Positions 1 through 6,097 of a stretch of 16,434 nucleotides of DNA are shown piece by piece. The translations under genes and the position numbers were made by a program. This DNA is from an uncultured Ruaniaceae bacterium. Its GTDB lineage: Bacteria; Actinomycetota; Actinomycetes; Actinomycetales; Beutenbergiaceae. Location: positions 1 through 16,434 of the forward strand of contig CAMXUZ010000188.1 in assembly GCA_947251855.1 (NCBI GenBank). The letters run 5' to 3'. A model generated the notes under the pieces. The model was not told the DNA's origin and ran no database searches. It worked only from the letters and a program-made list of their open reading frames with translations. Each line of letters begins with the position of its first letter. Position 1 is the first letter of the stretch.

Positions 1-1663
1 TCATCGGCCGGCGACGCAGCTTGCGCCCGGCCCATTGGCCCACCGTGCGCCGCACCACTTGCTGCAGCTGCTTCGGCGAGGTCTTCCCCTCGTTCATCGA
101 CGCTTCCAGGGCAGTGACGATCTGCGGGAGGATCGTTTCGAACCGGGCCTCCTCCTCGGCGACCCCCCGGGCGTGGATCTGGGGTTCGGTGACCACCTTG
201 CGGGTCTTGGGATCGACCACGGTGAAGATCGAGATGAACCCCTCGGAGGACAGCACCCGCCGGTCCTGCAGTTCGTCCTCGGTCACCTCCCCGATCGACT
301 TGCCGTCGACATACACGTACTCGCACGGAACCGCGCCGACGATCCGCGCCCGGCCGTCGACGAGGTCAACGACCACCCCGTCCTCGGCGAGCACGACCCG
401 CTGGGGGTCCACCCCGGTTTTCACCGCGAGGGCGCCATTGGCGACGAGGTGACGCACCTCTCCGTGCACGGGCATGACGTTGGTCGGGCGCACGATGTTG
501 TAGCAGTACAGCAGTTCCCCGGCGGAGGCATGGCCGGAGACGTGCACCTTCGCGTTCGCCTGGTGCACGACGTTCGCGCCGAGCCGCGTGAGCCCGTTGA
601 TCACCCGGAACACCGCGTTCTCGTTGCCCGGGATGAGGGAGGAGGCGAGCACGACCGTGTCGCCTGGGCCGATGGTGATCTTGTGGCTCCCGGCAGCCAT
701 CCGGGACAGCGCCGCCATCGGTTCCCCTTGCGAGCCGGTGCTCATGAGCACCACCTCGTCCTCGGGAAGGGACTCCACGTCCTTCAAGTCGATGAGCACC
801 CCCGCGGGCGGGTCGAGATAGCCGAGGTCGGCAGCGATCGCCATGTTGCGCACCATCGACCGGCCGACGAACGCGACCCGTCGCCCGTGCGTGGAGGCGG
901 TGTTGAGCACCTGCTGCACCCGGTGCATATGCGAGGCGAAGGACGCGACGACGATCCGCCCGGAGGCCTTCTCGAACACCCGGTCGAGGACGTCACCGAT
1001 CTCCCGTTCGGCCATGTTGAACCCGGGCACCTCGGCGTTGGTGGAGTCGGTCATGAACAGGTCCACGCCCTCCTCCCCGAGCCGGGCGAAGGCCCGCAGG
1101 TCGGTGATCCGCCCGTCCAAGGGGAGCTGGTCCATCTTGAAGTCCCCGGTGTGCAACACCATGCCCGCCGGGGTGCGCACCGCGACGGCGAGCGCGTCCG
1201 GGATGGAGTGGTTGACGGCGACGAATTCGCAGTCGAAGGCCCCCAGGTGGGTGCGGTCGCCCTCCACGACCTCCTTGAGCACCGGCTTGATTCGGTGTTC
1301 TTTGAGTTTCGCTTCCACGAGGGCGAGGGTGAGTTTGGAACCCACCAGGGGGATGTCCTCGCGCAGTTTCAGCAGGAACGGCACAGCGCCGATGTGGTCT
1401 TCGTGCCCGTGGGTGAGAACTACGGCCTCGACGTCGTCCAACCGGTCTTCGATGTAGGAAAAGTCCGGCAGGATGAGGTCAACACCGGGTTCGCGGATGT
1501 CGTCGGGGAAGAGTACCCCGCAGTCGATGATGAGGCGCCGCCCAGCAAATTCCAGTACGGCCATGTTCCGGCCGACGGCGCCCAGTCCCCCGAGGGGGAC
1601 TATCCGCAAACCTCCCTCAGGCAATCTGTCCGGATACCCGAGTTCGAGGTGCGGTGCTGTCAT
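1..1663 (-). CDS. rnj: Ribonuclease J (partial, C-terminal end beyond window)
   Basis: Metallo-beta-lactamase/beta-CASP ribonuclease J, a cytoplasmic 5'-3' exo- and endoribonuclease in mRNA decay and rRNA maturation. I translated 554 codons from the reverse strand; no stop is reached, so roughly the last ten residues lie outside the window. The metal-binding motif HGHEDH is at residues 85-90 (H85, H87, D89, H90). Further family motifs are NHSIPDA near 151, HTGD at 171-174, a later HVSGHAS segment and PVHGEVRHL. The visible length fits the usual 555-565 residues. The start ATG at 1663 overlaps the dapA stop codon by one base (TAATG) and has GGAG a few bases upstream, so translation is probably coupled to dapA. 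dapA-rnj adjacency is common in Actinobacteria. No frameshift is seen. Family assignment is very secure. Confidence 0.97.
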   Translation of the reverse strand, partial: MTAPHLELGYPDRLPEGGLRIVPLGGLGAVGRNMAVLEFAGRRLIIDCGVLFPDDIREPGVDLILPDFSYIEDRLDDVEAVVLTHGHEDHIGAVPFLLKLREDIPLVGSKLTLALVEAKLKEHRIKPVLKEVVEGDRTHLGAFDCEFVAVNHSIPDALAVAVRTPAGMVLHTGDFKMDQLPLDGRITDLRAFARLGEEGVDLFMTDSTNAEVPGFNMAEREIGDVLDRVFEKASGRIVVASFASHMHRVQQVLNTASTHGRRVAFVGRSMVRNMAIAADLGYLDPPAGVLIDLKDVESLPEDEVVLMSTGSQGEPMAALSRMAAGSHKITIGPGDTVVLASSLIPGNENAVFRVINGLTRLGANVVHQANAKVHVSGHASAGELLYCYNIVRPTNVMPVHGEVRHLVANGALAVKTGVDPQRVVLAEDGVVVDLVDGRARIVGAVPCEYVYVDGKSIGEVTEDELQDRRVLSSEGFISIFTVVDPKTRKVVTEPQIHARGVAEEEARFETILPQIVTALEASMNEGKTSPKQLQQVVRRTVGQWAGRKLRRRPM

Positions 1664-2562
1664 TAATTCTCCAATAGGTTGTGTGTGAGTAGCACGTCGC
1701 GCAAGGCGGCAAGTTCTGCCTCATCTGCTTGCACGAGCGGGGAACGTACAGTGAGGTGGTCGATGTGCCCTTGTAGGTGCACGGCGGCCTTCGCCATGAC
1801 GGCGCCCTGGCCCCCGCCCATGATCCCTTCGACCACCGGGGATAGTTGCGCGGAGAGATCGCGCGCCGTGTCGAGGTCGCGCTCGTCGATCGCCTGCACC
1901 ATCTTTCGGTACTGCGCGGCGACCACGTGGCCGACGACGGATACCACGCCCGAAGCGCCGTGCACGAGCCACGCGAGGTTGAGGGCGTCGTCCCCGGAGT
2001 AGAACTCCAAGCCGGTGCGGCGCATCCGGTCGAACCCCTGGGGAACATCGCCGGTCGCGTCCTTGATCGCTTTGATCTGCTCCACGGCCGCGAGCCGGTC
2101 GAGGCAGTCGTCTCCGATCGCCACTCCCGTGCGCCCGGGGATGTCGTACACCATCGCGGGCAGCGAGGTCGCTTCCACGATCGTGCGGATGTGGCGGTAC
2201 ACGCCTTCCTGGGAGGGGCGGTTGTAGTAGGGAGAGACGACGAGGAGCCCATCTGCCCCGGCCTTTTCTGCCGAGGTCGCGATCCGCGTCGCGTGGGCGG
2301 TGTCGTTGGACCCTGCGCCCGCGATGATCATCGCTTTCCCGCCGATCTCGTCAACAACCACCCGGATGACTTCGTCCTTCTCGGGGGTGTGCGTCGTCGG
2401 GGATTCGCCGGTCGTTCCCGCGAGCACGATCGCGTCGCAGCCGTCGGCGACGAGCTGCGCGGCGAGCCGGCGGGTGGAGGCGTAGTCGACGGAGCCGTCG
2501 GGGTTCATCGGGGTGACCATCGCCACGGCCACCGAACCAAAGCTGCGCGAGGGAAGAGACAT
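1663..2562 (-). CDS. dapA: 4-hydroxy-tetrahydrodipicolinate synthase
   Basis: DapA condenses pyruvate with aspartate semialdehyde, the first committed step of the diaminopimelate/lysine pathway, in the cytoplasm. The 299-residue product matches the usual length (about 290-300). Visible motifs: GTTGES at 49-54 (the Thr-Thr pair of the active site), PYYNRPSQEG from 111, YDIPGRTG at 139-146 (Y139 and R144 correspond to the catalytic Tyr and substrate-binding Arg), and AIKDATGD with K167 as the Schiff-base lysine. It is the first gene of a two-gene unit with rnj, with which it overlaps by one base. A TAGGTT box ends six bases before the ATG and no Shine-Dalgarno sequence is evident, suggesting a leaderless transcript. 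It is divergent from the GNAT gene, with 96 bases between the start codons. All key residues are present. Confidence 0.97.
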   Translation of the reverse strand: MSLPSRSFGSVAVAMVTPMNPDGSVDYASTRRLAAQLVADGCDAIVLAGTTGESPTTHTPEKDEVIRVVVDEIGGKAMIIAGAGSNDTAHATRIATSAEKAGADGLLVVSPYYNRPSQEGVYRHIRTIVEATSLPAMVYDIPGRTGVAIGDDCLDRLAAVEQIKAIKDATGDVPQGFDRMRRTGLEFYSGDDALNLAWLVHGASGVVSVVGHVVAAQYRKMVQAIDERDLDTARDLSAQLSPVVEGIMGGGQGAVMAKAAVHLQGHIDHLTVRSPLVQADEAELAALRDVLLTHNLLEN

Positions 2563-2568
2563 GCCTCT

Positions 2569-2574
2569 AACCTA
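2569..2574 (-). promoter_or_regulatory. Putative -10 box for leaderless dapA
   Basis: TAGGTT fits the actinobacterial TAnnnT -10 consensus. It is followed by six bases (AGAGGC) and the dapA ATG at 2562, so transcription would begin at or beside the start codon. No clear -35 hexamer is seen. The same TAnnnT-N6-start layout occurs before three other genes here. AGAGG could alternatively be read as a Shine-Dalgarno sequence, but it is too close to the ATG. Confidence 0.55.
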
Positions 2575-2615
2575 CCGCGAAACACCGATCTTTGGCGCAT
2601 CCCACGCGCCCTGCC

Positions 2616-2629
2616 GCCGCGGGCGCGGC
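2616..2629. repeat. Short GC dyad in the dapA/GNAT divergent intergenic region
   Basis: Perfect inverted repeat GCCGCG-GG-CGCGGC lies between the two divergent start codons. It could be an operator, or chance in GC-rich DNA. No family-specific binding site is recognised. Confidence 0.25.
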
Positions 2630-2646
2630 CCGAGGAGAGCGGGTAC

Positions 2647-2652
2647 TAAGGT
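2647..2652 (+). promoter_or_regulatory. Putative -10 box for the GNAT gene
   Basis: TAAGGT (TAnnnT) is followed by exactly six G residues and the ATG at 2659, the spacing expected for a leaderless start. The run AAGGTGGGGGG is also purine-rich enough to act as a weak ribosome binding site, so a leadered transcript remains possible. Confidence 0.45.
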
Positions 2653-2658
2653 GGGGGG

Positions 2659-3189
2659 ATGTCCCAGCCTCGTGGTTTCAGCGCCGACGTCTCCGTCCGT
2701 CCCTCCCTCCCCGAAGACGCCCCAACGCTCGGGGAGATCCAACTCGCCGCGTGGCGCAGCGCCAACCTCCTCCCCTCGTCCGTACTTGAGGACGCCGATG
2801 CGTCCGATTTCGCCCGCGCGTGGGGGGAAGCGATCGCGAACCCGCCCACGGCCAAACATCGGCTGCTCAGCGCGTGTGACGGCCCGAACATTGTGGGATT
2901 CGCCGCGCTTGCGCCAGCCGATGAGAACACTGGGGAGATCGTCGTCCTCGAGGTGCACCCGCAGCACGTGCGTAAGGGCCATGGCTCCCGGCTCCTCGCG
3001 GCGTGCACCGACATCCTCAAGACGACCGGCGCGAGCCACGTCCGCACGTGGGCGATCAAGGCGGACGGCGAGCGGATCGCCTTCCTCACCGCCGCCGGTC
3101 TCGCGCCCCTGGGGGTGCGGCGCCGGCTCGACGCCAACGGAACGGAAGTGATCGAGGAAGCCTACGGCGCGGAGTTCGGCGAGCCCTGA
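2659..3189 (+). CDS. GNAT family N-acetyltransferase
   Basis: 176-residue protein with the GNAT (Gcn5-related) fold, which moves an acetyl group from acetyl-CoA to an amine. The substrate cannot be told from the sequence. The N-terminal part (VRPSLPEDAPTLGEIQLAAW, about 13-32) is a typical GNAT beta1-alpha1 opening. The central strand IVVLEVHPQHVRKGHGSRLL (about 93-112) carries the GxG pyrophosphate-binding turn, with Val in place of the usual Gln/Arg of Q/RxxGxG. The C-terminal part with FLTAAGLAPLG (about 139-149) matches the last GNAT beta-alpha unit. It is divergent from dapA and upstream of dapB on the same strand. A strong hairpin separates it from dapB, so it is probably monocistronic. 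The start is the ATG six bases after TAAGGT. Family is secure; specific role unknown. Confidence 0.88.
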   Translation: MSQPRGFSADVSVRPSLPEDAPTLGEIQLAAWRSANLLPSSVLEDADASDFARAWGEAIANPPTAKHRLLSACDGPNIVGFAALAPADENTGEIVVLEVHPQHVRKGHGSRLLAACTDILKTTGASHVRTWAIKADGERIAFLTAAGLAPLGVRRRLDANGTEVIEEAYGAEFGEP

Positions 3190-3203
3190 GGGCCTCACGG
3201 TAG

Positions 3204-3241
3204 CCGGCTCGCCGCGCCGTCCCGGCGGCGCGGCGAGCCGG
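3204..3241 (+). terminator. 15-bp perfect GC hairpin between GNAT gene and dapB
   Basis: The arms at 3204-3218 and 3227-3241 are perfect reverse complements (15 bp) around an eight-base loop. The hairpin begins 14 bases after the GNAT stop codon, where an intrinsic terminator is expected, but no U-run follows (next bases TCTAGAGTT). Its right arm ends two bases before the dapB -10 box, so the DNA also covers the dapB -10/-35 spacer and the -35 region. It may act as terminator, as a regulatory cruciform/operator, or both. Confidence 0.6.
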
Positions 3242-3243
3242 TC

Positions 3244-3249
3244 TAGAGT
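3244..3249 (+). promoter_or_regulatory. Putative -10 box for leaderless dapB
   Basis: TAGAGT (TAnnnT) is followed by six bases (TGAACC) and the dapB ATG at 3256. No Shine-Dalgarno sequence is present, which supports a leaderless transcript. The expected -35 position falls in the loop of the preceding hairpin. Confidence 0.6.
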
Positions 3250-3255
3250 TGAACC

Positions 3256-3993
3256 ATGACTTTACGTGTAGCTGTCCTCGGCGCTTCTGGCCGGATGGGC
3301 CGGGCCACCTGCGAAGCTATCGAAAATGATCCGGGCATGGAACTCGCGGCGAAGCTTGGTCGCGGAGCGGACATCGCTGGCCTCGCCGGCGCCGTCGACG
3401 TCGCGGTAGACTTCACGCTCCCGAGCGCAACTCAGGCAAACGTGCACGCCCTCGCCGACGCCGGCATCCACGCCGTCGTCGGCACCACCGGGTGGACCGA
3501 GACGTCGCTGCGCAGCGTCGAGGAACGGCTGGCCGGAACCGATCTCGGGGTGGTCATCGCACCGAACTTCGCCCTTTCGGCCGTCCTCGCGATGCGGTTC
3601 GCCGCGCAGGCCGCGAAGTACTTCGAATCGGCAGAAGTGATTGAGATGCACCACCCGAATAAGGTGGATGCCCCGTCCGGGACGGCAATGCACACCGCCC
3701 GGGGCATTGCCGCCGCCCGGACCCAGGCGGGCCTCGGCGCCGTGCCCGACGCCACGGAAACCGGGCAGGAGGCTCGCGGCCTGGACGTTGAGGGCGTGCG
3801 AGTCCACGCGGTGCGCCTGCGGGGCCTCGTCGCTCACGAAGAGATCCTGTTCGGCAACCCCGGTGAGCAACTACTCATCCGCACCGATTCCTTCGATCGC
3901 AGTTCCTTCATGCCGGGGGTACTCCTCGCGATCCGCGAGGTCGTCTCCCGGCCGGGCCTTACCGTGGGCCTCGATCCCCTGCTCGACCTATGA
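3256..3993 (+). CDS. dapB: 4-hydroxy-tetrahydrodipicolinate reductase
   Basis: DapB reduces the DapA product with NAD(P)H, the second step of the diaminopimelate branch that feeds lysine and peptidoglycan synthesis. The 245-residue length is typical for the actinobacterial form. Visible motifs: GASGRMG at 9-15 (Rossmann nucleotide-binding loop), VDFT at 51-54, GTTGW at 76-80, APNF at 102-105, and the signature EMHHPNKVDAPSGTA at 130-144. In the latter, H132 and K136 correspond to the catalytic His and Lys and the SGT turn binds substrate. The stop codon overlaps the start of the next gene (ATGA), implying translational coupling. It lies on the strand opposite to dapA and pnp, whereas in Streptomyces and Mycobacterium these genes share one strand. 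Confidence 0.97.
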   Translation: MTLRVAVLGASGRMGRATCEAIENDPGMELAAKLGRGADIAGLAGAVDVAVDFTLPSATQANVHALADAGIHAVVGTTGWTETSLRSVEERLAGTDLGVVIAPNFALSAVLAMRFAAQAAKYFESAEVIEMHHPNKVDAPSGTAMHTARGIAAARTQAGLGAVPDATETGQEARGLDVEGVRVHAVRLRGLVAHEEILFGNPGEQLLIRTDSFDRSSFMPGVLLAIREVVSRPGLTVGLDPLLDL

Positions 3994-4445
3994 GCCGCAA
4001 AGGGCTCGCCTACGCTGCCGCGATGACGGCGCTGCTCGGCCTGTACGTGTGGCTCGTGGGAGCCCGGGCGGTCGTGCTCATGCAAACGGGCACGCCCGCA
4101 GCGATCGGGATCGGAGCAGCCGCGCTCATCGTTCCCGCCGTCACCGTGTGGTTCGCCTGGAACGAATGGCGCCAAGCCCGCGCTGTCGCGGCGATGTACG
4201 CAGCGCTGGAAGCCAAAGGCGAGCTCGTCGTAGACGATCTGCCCCGATCGCACGCCGGGCGGATCGACAAGGCGGCCGCGGCCGCGCAGTTCTCTGAGTT
4301 CGCACACGTGGTGGAAACCGCGCCGGAGGACTGGCGCGGGTGGTTCCACCTGGGCTGGGCCTACGACGCTGCGGGCGATCGGCGCCGGGCACGCACAGCG
4401 CTGCGCAAGGCGGCCCAACTGTTCCGCTCAGGCCGGACCTCCTAA
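3990..4445 (+). CDS. Small two-helix membrane protein with TPR-like C-terminus
   Basis: 151-residue protein of unknown function. Two hydrophobic stretches, about residues 5-28 and 37-60, look like transmembrane helices. The C-terminal part is soluble and helical: the segment around WRGWFHLGWAYDAAGDRRRA (about 115-134), followed by ALRKAAQLF, resembles one tetratricopeptide repeat. The ATG overlaps the dapB TGA by four bases (ATGA), so it is translated with dapB. I recall similar small membrane/TPR proteins downstream of dapB in other Micrococcales, but have not checked this. A role in protein interaction at the membrane is a guess from architecture only; nothing indicates an enzyme. Probably the last gene of the dapB transcript, since a hairpin follows. 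Confidence 0.82.
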   Translation: MSRKGLAYAAAMTALLGLYVWLVGARAVVLMQTGTPAAIGIGAAALIVPAVTVWFAWNEWRQARAVAAMYAALEAKGELVVDDLPRSHAGRIDKAAAAAQFSEFAHVVETAPEDWRGWFHLGWAYDAAGDRRRARTALRKAAQLFRSGRTS

Positions 4446-4811
4446 CCCATTCCGCGCGCGTGGCGGTCTCGGACAGCCTCGCGCGCCGGATTGAAATCTC
4501 TGTGAACCGCGCGTGACAGCCCACACCCGTGGGGCTTTGGGCGCTGAACTCCAGTAGCGGCGTCCGGCCCGGCTTGCCGAGCCGGAAGAAGCGAACGGAT
4601 TCCCGCTTCGCGCGCATCAGTTTCGTGACACTTTGGCCGGGTGATTCATAACCCGAGCTATGCAATCGAGGAAGAAGTGCACTATTGTGAGGATATTCGT
4701 CCCAGACCTCGACGACGCGAGATTACCTTGGCGCGTTCTCGAGGTTTTTGTTTATCCGAAAGTTCATGCAGGTAGTCACGCAGGACCTGATTCGCGATTT
4801 TGGAGAAACTC
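4446..4811 (+). other. 366-base non-coding stretch with several hairpins
   Basis: No convincing protein gene lies here on either strand. Seen: a weak GC stem at 4451-4490; a terminator-like hairpin at 4518-4536; a perfect 6-bp stem with five-base loop (CCGGCT/AGCCGG) at 4569-4585; a 6-bp stem (GAAGCG/CGCTTC) with ten-base loop at 4588-4609; and CGGGT/ACCCG at 4638-4655. From about 4670 the sequence becomes AT-richer and leads into the DUF7882-like gene. It probably holds the dapB-operon terminator plus the promoter and leader of the next gene. I cannot place that promoter with confidence. It may encode a structured RNA. Confidence 0.5.
4518..4538 (+). terminator. Putative terminator after dapB operon
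   Basis: The arms at 4518-4524 (AGCCCAC) and 4529-4536 (GTGGGGCT) form a seven-pair stem with one bulged G and a four-base loop. The last stem T is followed by two more Ts. It lies 73 bases after the stop of the membrane/TPR-like gene. The short T-run makes it a moderate candidate. Confidence 0.45.
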
Positions 4812-5171
4812 ATGGGTAAGTTAATTTACGGGCAGGGTCGCCGAGAGGTCGAAATTGAGGATAGAACGCTCGCACATCTGAAAGCGGTAATTCTCATCAA
4901 ACTCCGGCGCGGAGAGAGTTTTGCGATGTCCTGGCCACACGGCCTGGACAGCGGGTCAGGGCGGTCGACCATTTGGATGAATCCGACGATTCCCGTGGAG
5001 TTCGTCTTCTCGGGAAACCGAGTGGCAACCCCGAATCGGATGTGGATCGAACTGCTATTGCGCAGCGCGAACGCACCCGAAGGTCTGCAGATGATCCCCG
5101 AACCGGAGCCCGCCGCAACGACAGGTCCGAACGAGATTCTCCACGGTCACGAGCCGGCGCGCCCCAAGTAG
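4812..5171 (+). CDS. DUF7882-like small protein
   Basis: 119-residue soluble protein resembling, from memory, the DUF7882 family common in Microbacteriaceae and relatives, often mislabelled 'ATP-dependent DNA ligase'. Its function is unknown. Family-like segments: MGKLIYGQGRREVEIEDRTL at 1-20, AHLKAVILIKLRRGESFAMS at 21-40, GSGRSTIWMNPTIPVEFVF at 48-66, NRMWIELLLRSAN at 75-87, then a Pro/Glu/Ala-rich tail. No ligase KxDG motif is present, so ligase activity is not supported. The start at 4812 is chosen because GGAG stands six bases upstream and the family N-terminus begins MGKL; an in-frame TTG at 4800 has no such support. The gene is convergent with the GAF-ANTAR gene ending at 5213. Gene and leader look less GC-rich than their neighbours. 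Confidence 0.8.
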   Translation: MGKLIYGQGRREVEIEDRTLAHLKAVILIKLRRGESFAMSWPHGLDSGSGRSTIWMNPTIPVEFVFSGNRVATPNRMWIELLLRSANAPEGLQMIPEPEPAATTGPNEILHGHEPARPK

Positions 5172-5174
5172 GGG

Positions 5175-5194
5175 GCGGACGGCGCCGTCTCCGC
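5175..5194. terminator. Possible bidirectional terminator between convergent genes
   Basis: GCGGA at 5175-5179 pairs with TCCGC at 5190-5194, enclosing a self-complementary GACGGCGCCGTC core. It sits in the 41-base gap between the convergent stop codons at 5171 and 5213. There is no clear T-run on either side, so the call is tentative. Confidence 0.35.
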
Positions 5195-5212
5195 GCGATT
5201 ACTCCCCTGCCG

Positions 5213-5929
5213 TCACGCCTGATCGCTGCGTAGAGAAACCCGCCCCTGCACGATTTCGCCGGCGACCTCCGTCAGCGTCATTCCCGAGGCGAACGCATGC
5301 GCTCGCATGAGCGCGATCGCTTCAGGCAACGCCATCCGCAGCTCCACACCCACCATCCCCTGGGCTTGATAAACCTCGGACCTGCCCTCGCGGGCGCTGT
5401 ACCACCCATCGCTGTTGAACTGGAGCACATCGGGACGGTCGTTGAGAAGAATCCCGGAGGCAAGCTCGGCTGCCCCGCGAGCAAGGCTTAACTGCTGTTC
5501 ATCCAATGCATCGGGCTTCGCCATGTAGATGGTCAGTGCGCCCATGGGGTCCGCCCTCTCTCCGAGCGGGAATGCGTACACGCTGGCCACGCCCCTCTCA
5601 CCGGCGAGAGCCACGAATCCCGGCCACCGCTCGAACGCCTCCGCCAGGCGGGGAAGCAGGCACGGGCGGCGGCGCGCCACAGCCTCCCCGGCGGGCCCCT
5701 GGGCCGCCGTCACTTCCAGGTCACTCAGATACGTGTCGGTGCAGTTGGCCTCCCCGAGGACAGCATCGGTAGGTTCCAAGGACGTGAGAGTAACGGCGAC
5801 ATCGAGTGCGCCGAGCTCCCGGCACAGCGCGCGACAGAGCGTGCTGATGTTCACGACGTTGCCCCCTTCTGGAGAAACGTGGGCAAGGGCAAGCCGGTAG
5901 GCTCTCATTCGCCAACTGTTATCCGGCAC
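5213..5929 (-). CDS. GAF-ANTAR regulator, divergent ANTAR domain
   Basis: 238-residue putative RNA-binding antiterminator. A GAF-like sensor domain covers about residues 25-160; segments such as GPAGEAVARRRPCLLP and GVASVYAFPLGERADPMGALTIYM match typical actinobacterial GAF domains. A C-terminal ANTAR domain covers about 184-232 (EVYQAQGMVGVELRM, then EAIALMRAHAFASGMTLTEVAGEIV). ANTAR domains bind paired stem-loops in nascent RNA and prevent termination. The common EQAKG core reads YQAQG here, so a conserved Lys is replaced by Gln. The start is taken as GTG 5929, preceded by GAGGGAG; ATG 5908 and an upstream in-frame start at 5995 are alternatives. It lies 168 bases downstream of a second GAF-ANTAR gene on the same strand. 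Ligand and RNA targets are unknown. Confidence 0.85.
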   Translation of the reverse strand: MPDNSWRMRAYRLALAHVSPEGGNVVNISTLCRALCRELGALDVAVTLTSLEPTDAVLGEANCTDTYLSDLEVTAAQGPAGEAVARRRPCLLPRLAEAFERWPGFVALAGERGVASVYAFPLGERADPMGALTIYMAKPDALDEQQLSLARGAAELASGILLNDRPDVLQFNSDGWYSAREGRSEVYQAQGMVGVELRMALPEAIALMRAHAFASGMTLTEVAGEIVQGRVSLRSDQA

Positions 5930-6058
5930 GTTCTCCCTCGCTCTCAGCGCCCCCTCGCCCACCCCACTGCCGCGAAGTTCGTCGCCCCTGGGCACCCTGG
6001 CCGACTTCTGCAGTCACTTGAAGGTACTCGGCGGGCCGGTACCAGCCTAGGGGCTTGA

Positions 6059-6070
6059 CTCCGATCGGAG
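6059..6070. promoter_or_regulatory. 12-bp perfect palindrome between the two GAF-ANTAR genes
   Basis: CTCCGATCGGAG is fully self-complementary and lies 28 bases beyond the stop codon of the upstream GAF-ANTAR gene, in the leader of the downstream one. It could be an operator or the base of a small RNA stem. No known regulator site is recognised. Confidence 0.3.
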
Positions 6071-6097
6071 GAGAGATCTGGAGCCACGTGACCAGAG

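Noticed and set aside
35..1666. Long plus-strand open frame (543 codons) opposite rnj
   Set aside because: It mirrors a secure rnj reading frame with complete catalytic motifs. Its translation is low-complexity Val/His/Asp/Gly/Arg-rich, typical of antisense frames in GC-rich genes.
4451..4490. GC stem (GCGCGCG/CGCGCGC) right after the membrane/TPR-like gene as main terminator
   Set aside because: The loop is 19 bases, the stem has a bulge and no U-run follows; the hairpin at 4518-4536 is the better candidate.
4141..4665. Minus-strand open frame covering the 4446-4665 gap
   Set aside because: Most of it is antisense to the membrane/TPR-like gene, there is no ribosome binding site or motif, and composition is antisense-like.
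4812..5171. ATP-dependent DNA ligase
   Set aside because: Similar proteins often carry this name, but no KxDG motif or nucleotidyltransferase domain is present and the protein is only 119 residues.
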